From: JAOSJT01 sp035362335
GTDB lineage: Bacteria; Bacteroidota; Ignavibacteria; SZUA-365
Length of the DNA: 64,000 bases
Assembly: GCA_035362335.1 (NCBI GenBank)
Contig: DAOSDL010000004.1
Location: 1-64,000, forward strand
Direction of reading: 5' to 3'
Positions 44,387 to 51,497 of the stretch are shown here, piece by piece (positions within the stretch are counted from its first letter, which is position 1; each line of letters starts with the position of its first letter). The notes beneath the pieces are model-generated. The model did no database searches, had not been told where the DNA came from, and was given only the letters and a program-made list of their open reading frames with translations. The translations under genes and the position numbers were made by a program.

Positions 44387-45788
44387 CGTACACCGCCTCC
44401 AACGCGGCAGCCGCCGCGTACAGCGCTTCCTCGCCAAACGGCGGCGCCAGCAGTTGCACAGCCCGCCGACTGCCATCCGGCAATGCATCGAGGGGCACAC
44501 TCATGGCGGGCACACCGATCAGATTGGCCAACGCCGTGAAGCGATCGGCCTCGCGCATACCGCGCGCATCGCTGCGCCTCTCGCCAAGCACGAAGGGCCC
44601 TTGCGGACACACGGGCAGCAGCAGCACGTCGCTGTTTACAAACATTGTCAGCCATTCGCGTCGCAGCGCCTCGCGCACCCGCTGCGCCTTCCCATAGTGA
44701 TCGGCCTCCTCGCCCGCGGCAAGCAGCCAGGCGCCTTGCAGCAATCTCCGTTGCACCTCCTCGCCGAAGCCCTCGGCGCGGCTGCGGTCCACCGAGGCAT
44801 CGAAATCCCCCGCATCCACGCGGCGTCCGTAGCGCATTCCTTCGTAGCGCGCGAGATTGCTCAGCGCTTCCATGCCCGCGATCACCATGTACGCGGGCAA
44901 CACCGCGTCCAGTGACGGAGCATGCACCGCAGTGCACAGCGCTCCGCCCGATCGCAGCCGCTCCGCCGCGACATCCACGGCATGCACGGTCCATGCGGGA
45001 TCGTCGCCCTCCATCGCTGCGGCAACCATGCCAATGCGCAGGCCGGTTACGCCGCGATCGCAGGCCTGCACATAATCGGGTACAGGTAGGGGCACAGTGG
45101 TGGCATCGCGTTCGTCCGCCCCGGCGATGCAGCCCAACAGCGCCGCGTTGCCGCGCACCGTGGGGCTGAGCACACCGATTTGTTCGAAGGAAGGCGCAAA
45201 GGAAATCAGTCCCCAGCGGGACACCCTGCCGTACGTCGGCTTTATTCCCACAATCCCGCAGAATGCGGCCGGCTGCCGCACCGACCCGCCCGCGTCGCTG
45301 CCCAGCGCCGCATCCGCCAGCCCCGCCGCCACGGCGCAGGCACTGCCGCTGCTGCTGCCGCCCGGCACGCGGTCCGATAACCACGGATGCCGCGTGTGTC
45401 CGTGACAGGAGCTTTCGCCGGACGAACCCATACCGAATTCGTCCATGTTCGCACGTCCGAGCAGAATCGCATCCGCCACGCGCAAGCGCTCGATCACCTG
45501 TGCATCATAGGGAGCGATGTAACCGTCGAGCATGCGTGAAGCGGCGCCGCAGGCTTTACCGGCGATGTGGATGTTGTCCTTGATTGCAATGGTCATGCCC
45601 GCCGTGAGCGCACGCGTTGACGACGCTCCGTCATCGAGTCGTCGGGCGGTGGCAAGGGCATCGTCGGGAAACAGCTCGATAAAGGCGTTCAACTCCCGCC
45701 GCTGCGCGATGCACTGCAAGGCGAGGTGCACGCGGTCGCAATGCGTCCCGTCGCGCCTCGCGGCGGTGTGTAGCTGCTTGTTCAGCAC
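44379..45788 (-). CDS. gatA: Amidase, GatA-type (Asp/Glu-tRNA amidotransferase subunit A)
   Basis: A 469-residue amidase-signature enzyme. The Ser-cisSer-Lys triad is visible: Lys70 in AIKDNI, the GGSSSGSA loop (143-150), and Ser169 in DAGGSVRQPA. YGRVSRWGLISFAPSFEQIG and a C-terminal NLIGVPAMSVP are typical of GatA rather than of general amidases. GatA releases ammonia from glutamine to convert misacylated Glu-tRNA(Gln) or Asp-tRNA(Asn). gatB and gatC are not in this window. It sits between tatA and the HAD gene in a tight operon. Confidence 0.88.
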   Translation of the reverse strand: MLNKQLHTAARRDGTHCDRVHLALQCIAQRRELNAFIELFPDDALATARRLDDGASSTRALTAGMTIAIKDNIHIAGKACGAASRMLDGYIAPYDAQVIERLRVADAILLGRANMDEFGMGSSGESSCHGHTRHPWLSDRVPGGSSSGSACAVAAGLADAALGSDAGGSVRQPAAFCGIVGIKPTYGRVSRWGLISFAPSFEQIGVLSPTVRGNAALLGCIAGADERDATTVPLPVPDYVQACDRGVTGLRIGMVAAAMEGDDPAWTVHAVDVAAERLRSGGALCTAVHAPSLDAVLPAYMVIAGMEALSNLARYEGMRYGRRVDAGDFDASVDRSRAEGFGEEVQRRLLQGAWLLAAGEEADHYGKAQRVREALRREWLTMFVNSDVLLLPVCPQGPFVLGERRSDARGMREADRFTALANLIGVPAMSVPLDALPDGSRRAVQLLAPPFGEEALYAAAAALEAVYDV

Positions 45789-45846
45789 CTTCTCCCCTGT
45801 CGCTCGGAGGCCGGAACGCGTGCATGCGACCCGACCCGGCGCGACG

Positions 45847-46035
45847 TTACTTCTTGTCTTCGATTTTCTTGTCGTCGAGACTGATATCTTCCTGAATATC
45901 TTTGGCCGCCTTGCGGAATTCCTTGATGCCCTTGCCGAGGCCCTGGGCGAGTTCGGGAATTTTCTTCGCGCCGAAGAAAATCAGGATGAGCAGAATGATG
46001 ATGAGAATTTCCCATCCGCCGATATTGCCAAACAT
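45847..46035 (-). CDS. tatA: Twin-arginine translocase subunit TatA/E
   Basis: A 62-residue protein: a short N-terminal membrane helix (WEILIIILLILIFFG), the hinge FGAKKIPELAQGLGKGIKEF, then an acidic/basic amphipathic tail. TatA multimers form the pore for folded proteins exported by the Tat pathway. The ATG at 46035 has AGGAGG 5 bases upstream, inside the purQ 3' end, and overlaps the purQ stop by one base (TGATG). A GTG one codon earlier is possible but worse placed. tatC is not in the window. Confidence 0.93.
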   Translation of the reverse strand: MFGNIGGWEILIIILLILIFFGAKKIPELAQGLGKGIKEFRKAAKDIQEDISLDDKKIEDKK

Positions 46036-46760
46036 CACGCCTCCTGTGGGGTTGCGGGTACACCCGCGATGGTCGAAAACAGCGATGAAAAGACGCCGAG
46101 GCCGTCGGCCGAGCCGAGCAGCGCTTCGACGCTGCGTTCGGGATGCGGCATCATGCCGAGCACATTGCCTTCGGCATTGATGATGCCCGCGATATTGTTG
46201 AGCGAGCCGTTCGGATTGGCCTCGTCGCTCGCCCGCCCCTCGTCGTCCACGTAGCGGAAGACCACGCGGCCTTCGTCCTCGAGTGTGCGAAGAGTGGATT
46301 CGTCAGTATAGAAATTTCCCTCGCCATGGGCAATGGGAACGCGGATGACCGTACCGGGAGCGTACGCATTGGTGAAGGCCGTTGCGGTGTTCTCCACACG
46401 AAGCGCCACCTGTTTACAGGCGAAACGCAGCGAGGCGTTGCGCAGCAGCGCACCGGGCAGCAGGCCCGCTTCGGTGAGAATCTGGAAGCCGTTGCAAATG
46501 CCGATCACATGGCCGCCACGCTGCGCATGGCGCACCACTTCCTTCATGATGGAAGAAAAGCGTGAAATCGCCCCGCAGCGCAGATAATCGCCGTAGGAGA
46601 AACCACCGGGCAGGATGATCACATCCGCACCACGCAGGTCGCTCTCCTTGTGCCAGAGAAATTCCGCCCGCGCGCCCAACACGTGCTTGACGGCATGATA
46701 TGCGTCGTGGTCGCAATTCGAGCCCGGAAAAACGACGACGCCGAAGGTCACGTCCGCCAT
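46035..46760 (-). CDS. purQ: Phosphoribosylformylglycinamidine synthase subunit PurQ
   Basis: A 241-residue class I glutamine amidotransferase that supplies ammonia for FGAM synthesis in purine biosynthesis. Visible motifs are VVVFPGSNCDHD at the start, GGFSYGDYLRCGA (oxyanion region), the nucleophile elbow GICNGFQIL, and MMPHPER with the catalytic His near the C-terminus. It lies one base after purS; the PurL partner is elsewhere. Confidence 0.95.
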   Translation of the reverse strand: MADVTFGVVVFPGSNCDHDAYHAVKHVLGARAEFLWHKESDLRGADVIILPGGFSYGDYLRCGAISRFSSIMKEVVRHAQRGGHVIGICNGFQILTEAGLLPGALLRNASLRFACKQVALRVENTATAFTNAYAPGTVIRVPIAHGEGNFYTDESTLRTLEDEGRVVFRYVDDEGRASDEANPNGSLNNIAGIINAEGNVLGMMPHPERSVEALLGSADGLGVFSSLFSTIAGVPATPQEA

Positions 46761-46761
46761 G

Positions 46762-47010
46762 TCACATCTCCTCCAGCGTGAAGGTGTAATCCTCCATCAC
46801 GGGGTTGGAGAAAAGCTTGCGGCAGGCCTCGTCCACCATGGGACGCGCGGCTTCCTCGCTCGCCGCATCCACGTGCAGCTCGATGTGCTTGCCCACGCGC
46901 ACATTCCTCAATGCGGTAAACCCCAGCGAGGTGATGGCGTGCTCGATGGCTTTGCCCTCGGGATCGAGAATGGATGGACGAAGTTTGACGGTGACAATTG
47001 CCTTGTACAT
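46762..47010 (-). CDS. purS: Phosphoribosylformylglycinamidine synthase subunit PurS
   Basis: An 82-residue small subunit that bridges PurQ and PurL. The family pattern is plain: YKAIVTVKLRPSILDPEGKAIEHA, then LGF and VRVGKHIEL, with a C-terminal NPVMEDYTF strand. It starts 12 bases after pssA and ends one base before the purQ start. Confidence 0.95.
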   Translation of the reverse strand: MYKAIVTVKLRPSILDPEGKAIEHAITSLGFTALRNVRVGKHIELHVDAASEEAARPMVDEACRKLFSNPVMEDYTFTLEEM

Positions 47011-47022
47011 GATGTACCTATA

Positions 47023-47874
47023 TCAGTGCGAGTCAATGGTTGCGTGTGAAGCATCGGGTGTGGAATCGAGTTCGCGCTCGTCGCGCCGTGGCGAGGGAGG
47101 TCCTCCCCCCATGCGGCGCAGCAGACGGCCCAGCGCGAACAACGGACCACTCAGCACAATGAGCATGAGTGCGGGAAAGAGCAAACGGCCCAGCGATACG
47201 AGCACGGCCACGGCGACGAGCAGCGCGAGAATGCTCAGCACCGGACGCTCGCGCAGCAAGCGGGGACCGATGCGTGGTATCACCGGATAACGTATGGTAC
47301 TCACCATCAGTATCGCGCAGGCGATGGTGAGCACGGTGAGGGCGATGCGCAGCAAGGGCTCGACCATGATGCGCTCGGGAGTGAACAGCAAAATGAAGGA
47401 GGTGAGCGTCAGCGCCGACAGCGGAATGGGCATGCCCGTGAAATACTCTTTGGAAAATCCCACGAGCTGCACATTGAAACGCGCCAGACGCAACGCCCCC
47501 ATGATCAGCGGCGAGGCCGCCACCAGCGCGCCGAAGTTTCCCGCGTCCTTGAACAGCAGCATGTACAGCAAAAACGACGGCGCCGCACCAAAACTCACCA
47601 CATCGGCGAGCGAATCCAGCTCCACGCCGAATTCGCTGGCGGATTTCGTCAGGCGCGCCATGAAGCCGTCCAGCGTGTCACACAGCGCAGAAAGCAGGAT
47701 ATACCACACCGCGGGGATGAACATGCCCTGCACCGCGTGAATCATGCTCAGGAAGCCGAAGAAAATATTCAGCACCGTGAAGAGATTCGGTACGATCGAC
47801 CTGCTGAGGCGTATTCTCACGCGTCTGTCCTCATGCTGTGCGTCACTCGGGAATTCTCGCGATGATGGTTTCAC
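47023..47874 (-). CDS. pssA: CDP-diacylglycerol-serine O-phosphatidyltransferase
   Basis: A 283-residue membrane enzyme making phosphatidylserine from CDP-diacylglycerol and serine. The CDP-alcohol phosphatidyltransferase signature D-x2-DG-x2-AR-x8-G-x3-D-x3-D is present as CDTLDGFMARLTKSASEFGV followed by ELDSLAD. Several membrane helices follow, with a charged Pro-rich C-terminal tail. It overlaps psd by 32 bases, placing two consecutive steps of phosphatidylethanolamine synthesis in one operon. Confidence 0.94.
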   Translation of the reverse strand: MKPSSREFPSDAQHEDRRVRIRLSRSIVPNLFTVLNIFFGFLSMIHAVQGMFIPAVWYILLSALCDTLDGFMARLTKSASEFGVELDSLADVVSFGAAPSFLLYMLLFKDAGNFGALVAASPLIMGALRLARFNVQLVGFSKEYFTGMPIPLSALTLTSFILLFTPERIMVEPLLRIALTVLTIACAILMVSTIRYPVIPRIGPRLLRERPVLSILALLVAVAVLVSLGRLLFPALMLIVLSGPLFALGRLLRRMGGGPPSPRRDERELDSTPDASHATIDSH

Positions 47875-48493
47875 CCGCCACGACGTGCTGCTCCAACGCC
47901 ACCTCGACTTTCGCGGTGAGGGGCATCAGCACATCCACTCTGCTGCCGAATTTGATCATGCCGAAGCGCTCGCCCGCGCGCGCGCTGTCGCCCGGCTTGA
48001 GGGGACACACGATGCGCCGCGCCACGAAGCCCGCGATTTGCTTGAACAGCAGCTTATGCTTGCCGGTGTTGATGCCGATGAGTGTGCGCTCGTTCAATTC
48101 GCTCGCCTTGTCCTCCCACGCCATCACGAAGCGCCCCTCGATATGGCGCACGTACTCCACCGTGCCGCTCATCGGAAAGCGGTTCACATGCACGTTGAGC
48201 GGCGACATGAAAATACACACCTGCAAGGCCTTTCCTTCGATGTACTCCGGCGCGTCCACTTCGCCAATGCTCACCACACGGCCATCGGCCGGCGATATCA
48301 CCGCATTGGCATCCACCGGCGTGACGCGGTCAGGGTCGCGGAAAAAATTCACCGTGAACGCCAGCAATCCCACTCCCAGCACCAGCATGATCACACGCAA
48401 CCAGAGCAGCGGCACAAACCAGGCGCTCCCGATCAACGCGAGACTCACGAGTATGAGAGGGATGGCGACGTCGTAACCGTATTTCGTGATCAT
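47843..48493 (-). CDS. psd: Phosphatidylserine decarboxylase proenzyme
   Basis: A 216-residue short-type decarboxylase. N-terminal membrane helices (10-48) are followed by the catalytic core (ISPADGRV, FMSPLNVHVNR) and the autocleavage site FGSR (182-185), where Ser184 becomes the pyruvoyl group. It converts phosphatidylserine to phosphatidylethanolamine. It is the first gene of the eight-gene operon; a TATCTTA box lies about 45 bases upstream. Confidence 0.94.
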   Translation of the reverse strand: MITKYGYDVAIPLILVSLALIGSAWFVPLLWLRVIMLVLGVGLLAFTVNFFRDPDRVTPVDANAVISPADGRVVSIGEVDAPEYIEGKALQVCIFMSPLNVHVNRFPMSGTVEYVRHIEGRFVMAWEDKASELNERTLIGINTGKHKLLFKQIAGFVARRIVCPLKPGDSARAGERFGMIKFGSRVDVLMPLTAKVEVALEQHVVAGETIIARIPE

Positions 48494-48538
48494 GAATAAA
48501 CCCGTTCACCTGCAAATGAGACACGCTGCGGTAAACTG

Positions 48539-48545
48539 TAAGATA
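48539..48545 (-). promoter_or_regulatory. Possible -7 element (TATCTTA) of the psd operon
   Basis: TATCTTA on the minus strand, about 46 bases before the psd ATG. It matches the -7 side of the TTG-N20-TAnnTTG motif except for the last base, and no TTG lies at the right distance, so it is weak. Confidence 0.3.
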
Positions 48546-48696
48546 CCGAATTGCGGGATAAACGGGAACAGTGGATAGGGCTTGATGGAAGGAATGCGCC
48601 ACAGTGCCGGAACCTCCGCCGGACGGAGCTTCGGTCCACGACAATGCCCGACAGGGACACTACGCAGGCCGCGAGCCGGGCAGCTGCCAGCGCCGC

Positions 48697-49320
48697 TCAG
48701 CGATTGAAACCGCGCAGCGCAGGATTCTCCGGCCTGCGCACAGCGATCATGCCGAGGCGCACAAGTTCGGAGGCGACGGCCGAAGCGAAACCCCGTGTGC
48801 TGATCACTTCGGGGCCCGTCTCCTCGCCCGACAGCGAGCCGGTCCAGATCACTTCGCCGGTTTCGGGCAGAAACAGCCGCACGACGGACGAAGACCACGC
48901 GGGCGTTCCCGTGTCGATGTCTTTCGCCTCGGTGTACAGCCAATCGCGCAGCGGACGTCCGCTGTACTGACCACCGATATACAGCACGGCTTTCACGTCG
49001 TTGTCTTTCAGTGCCCAGACCTTCTCTTTTTCGCTGAGGGTTTTCAACGGGGAAAAAAGATCGATATCGCGGCGCGCCACCACATCCGCGTTCGAGCGCA
49101 ACGTTTCGACAAGCGACTGCTCCACCTCCGCCTTCAACCCGAGATCGCGGGTATCGTAGACGACCATCATGCTTCTGAGCGGAAGAATGCGGTTGGTGAG
49201 CAGGAACTGCGTGTCGGTGACGGACGCGAGTTGCACTCCTCCGCAGGAAGACAACGCGAAAAGCGTGGCGAGAAGTGCTATGCCGCGGGCAGCGCGTGGG
49301 GAAATGGCGAAGGTGGTCAT
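48697..49320 (-). CDS. Lipoprotein of unknown function
   Basis: A 207-residue lipoprotein (lipobox ALSSC, Cys26). The body reads as one alpha/beta domain with MMVVYDTRDLGLKAEVEQSLVETL, a central VKAVLYIGG strand, and VVRLFLPETGEVIWTGSLSG, reminiscent of DUF4136-like or other penicillin-binding-protein-activator-like lipoproteins. I do not recognise the family with confidence. The ATG at 49320 gives a normal lipoprotein leader. It is monocistronic, divergent from the DHOD-like gene. Confidence 0.7.
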   Translation of the reverse strand: MTTFAISPRAARGIALLATLFALSSCGGVQLASVTDTQFLLTNRILPLRSMMVVYDTRDLGLKAEVEQSLVETLRSNADVVARRDIDLFSPLKTLSEKEKVWALKDNDVKAVLYIGGQYSGRPLRDWLYTEAKDIDTGTPAWSSSVVRLFLPETGEVIWTGSLSGEETGPEVISTRGFASAVASELVRLGMIAVRRPENPALRGFNR

Positions 49321-49549
49321 GGACAATCCGTGCTGAGCACACAAGAGTTACACCTCGGATATTACGAAACGTTCGCGTCAGAAACAACGCTTTCCCGCAG
49401 CGGAGCGCCACGCTCCGCGCGTACTGCGGTGGAGCCGGCCGGGGCATTTCGCCATGCACTCCGTGGGGCTGTTGAAGGTCATGCGGGTTTTGGTGATATT
49501 GCATGTTCCATCTGCCACCACCTACGTACCTGATACACGGAGCAGCATC

Positions 49550-50530
49550 ATGCCCAATCTCTCAACCACCTATCTCGGCCTGCCCCTGCGGAATCCCATT
49601 ATCGTCGGCAGCAGCGGTCTCACGAAGTCCGTCGACAGCATTCAGGCCTGCGAGGAAGCCGGCGCTGGCGCCGTTGTGCTGAAAAGTCTCTTCGAGGAAG
49701 TGCTCGCGCAACGCGATTTCGGCCTGGAGAACGGAATGGTCGAGCACACCGAGGCCTACGATTATTACTACGCTCAACTCGAACTGCTTTACGGTTCGCG
49801 CGAGTACACCGATATGATTAAAGAGGCCAAGGCGGCGGTATCCATCCCCATCATCGCCAGTCTCAATTGCTTGTCCACGCAGTGGTGGCCGGATTTCGCC
49901 AAGCAACTGCAATCGGCTGGTGCCGACGCTATCGAGCTCAACGTGTTCACCACCGCCACCGATCTGAGTATGGACGGGCGGGCCTTGGAGGAATTGTATT
50001 ACGAAATTCTCGGCACCGTCAAGCGTTCGGTTTCCATCCCCGTCGCGTTGAAAATCGGCCCGGCCTTTTCCTCGCTGCCCAATGTGGCGGTGGAGTTCTC
50101 GCAGCGCAAGCTCGACGGTCTCGTGCTGTTCAACCGCTTCACACAGGCCGACATCGACATCGAGCAATTGAAACTGCGCACCACGTTTTCGTTCAGCGAT
50201 AATGAGGAAATCCATCAGCCCCTGCGTTGGATCGCGCTGATGTCGCATTACCTCCCCTACGATCTCTGCGCGTCCACGGGCGTGAAGACTTCGTCGGATG
50301 TGGTGAAAATGCTGCTCGCGGGCGCCTCCGCGGTGCAGGTGGTTTCCGCGCTGTACACCGATGGACTGGACACGATCAAGGACATGCTCGAGGGCGTCGA
50401 GGGTTGGATGGCGAACAAGGGCTTCGAGAGCATTGCCGAGTTCAAGGGCATGCTGAATTTCCATCGCTCCGGCACGCCGCACACCTGGCTGCGCTCGCAG
50501 TTCATGGAAAAAATCTCCGAAGTGGAATAA
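49550..50530 (+). CDS. Dihydroorotate dehydrogenase-like flavoprotein
   Basis: A 326-residue TIM-barrel protein of the DHOD-like family. The start LSTTYLGLPLRNPIIVGSSGLTKSV, LKSLFEEV, the phosphate-binding end (STGVKTSSDVVKMLLAGASAVQVVSALY) and the FMN-site arrangement match. The catalytic Ser/Cys segment of true PyrD (for example NCSCPN) is not obvious; IELNVFTTATD is there instead. The substrate may therefore differ from dihydroorotate. The ATG at 49550 starts the conserved region. It is convergent with a lipoprotein gene across a strong hairpin. Confidence 0.82.
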   Translation: MPNLSTTYLGLPLRNPIIVGSSGLTKSVDSIQACEEAGAGAVVLKSLFEEVLAQRDFGLENGMVEHTEAYDYYYAQLELLYGSREYTDMIKEAKAAVSIPIIASLNCLSTQWWPDFAKQLQSAGADAIELNVFTTATDLSMDGRALEELYYEILGTVKRSVSIPVALKIGPAFSSLPNVAVEFSQRKLDGLVLFNRFTQADIDIEQLKLRTTFSFSDNEEIHQPLRWIALMSHYLPYDLCASTGVKTSSDVVKMLLAGASAVQVVSALYTDGLDTIKDMLEGVEGWMANKGFESIAEFKGMLNFHRSGTPHTWLRSQFMEKISEVE

Positions 50531-50548
50531 TCCCCTGGTACAGAGTAC

Positions 50549-50581
50549 GACGCGGCGTCCCCACCCCGGGGACGCCGCGTC
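50549..50581. terminator. Bidirectional terminator between convergent genes
   Basis: A perfect 14-bp GC-rich stem (50549-50562 with 50568-50581) with a 5-base loop, followed on the plus strand by CGTTGTTGCT. It lies 19 bases after the DHOD-like stop and 26 before the stop of the opposing lipoprotein gene. Confidence 0.85.
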
Positions 50582-50606
50582 CGTTGTTGCTCCGATGCGC
50601 GTCGGC

Positions 50607-51287
50607 CTACGATGCGTCGCGCACGAAGCGATCCGCGAGTATCCATCCGGCATCGCGCGCGGTGGCGAGCACGGCGTCCTGGATTTCTGCTTCCTCCATC
50701 TTGAACAGCTCCACCGCGCTGATCACACCCTCCACCGCCATCACTGTCGGATCCCAGATGCCGGTACTGTGCGAGCGTAGCGGGACGTGTTCGTCGAAGC
50801 GCATGCGCCAAATCCTGTCGCGCGTCTTCCAATCCAGCATGCTTTGTTCCACATCGAGTCGCAGGAACACCCCGTCGGCATTCGACACCAGCGAAACCCC
50901 TTTCAGTCGCGTATCGACGATGAAATCTGCCTCCCCGTCGCCGTCGCGCTGCGCGGTGATATTGAAGCGGTCTTCCATGCTGCGCTGCATACCCGTGGCC
51001 AGCAATTCCGCCACACCCTGCGTACTGACGACGTCCTTGACATTCGCGTCGGCGGCCGCGCTGCCCACGAGCGACACGAAGAGCGAGGCCACCGCGGTCC
51101 AAGGCGTCGCCTCGGGCACGGGATCGTCTATCCACACCGAGGCATGCATGTCGCGGCATTCGGCGGTGCTACGGAACACCACGCGCTTGTTGTGAAAATC
51201 GTATTGATGCAGCCGATGGGAGGAAGAGCAGGCGCCGAGCAGAAGGAGCACTGCGAGCGCGGGAAGAAGTCGTCGATACTGTGTCAT
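50607..51287 (-). CDS. Lipoprotein of unknown function
   Basis: A 226-residue lipoprotein (lipobox LLGAC, Cys20) with a mostly mixed alpha/beta body. A small Ala/Ser-rich hydrophobic patch lies at about 65-80 (TAVASLFVSLVGSAAAD), and strands such as ADFIVDTRLKGVSLVSNADGVFLRLDVEQ resemble DUF4410/CsgG-like outer-membrane lipoproteins. I cannot name it. It is alone in its transcript; the 210 bases upstream (51288-51497) show nothing further. Confidence 0.68.
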   Translation of the reverse strand: MTQYRRLLPALAVLLLLGACSSSHRLHQYDFHNKRVVFRSTAECRDMHASVWIDDPVPEATPWTAVASLFVSLVGSAAADANVKDVVSTQGVAELLATGMQRSMEDRFNITAQRDGDGEADFIVDTRLKGVSLVSNADGVFLRLDVEQSMLDWKTRDRIWRMRFDEHVPLRSHSTGIWDPTVMAVEGVISAVELFKMEEAEIQDAVLATARDAGWILADRFVRDAS

Positions 51288-51497
51288 GGTTGTACCCTTT
51301 GCTTGTGCATGCCGAAATCACTACAACACCCATGCCAGTTTTTCGATGAAATCAACCCGAAGTTTCACAGCGCTTTTCATCGATTCTCCCCCGCGAGCCT
51401 CCCGACACTGTCCACAAAAACCTACACCGCGTTGCAGCAACACACATGCGGAACAGGCGACGCAATAGTCGCCCGTTTCAACTCAATCGTCTCGCCC

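Noticed and set aside
48506..49504. 332-codon frame overlapping the lipoprotein at 48697-49320 on the same strand
   Set aside because: Arg/His-rich shadow composition; the other frame has a proper lipoprotein leader and a domain-like body.
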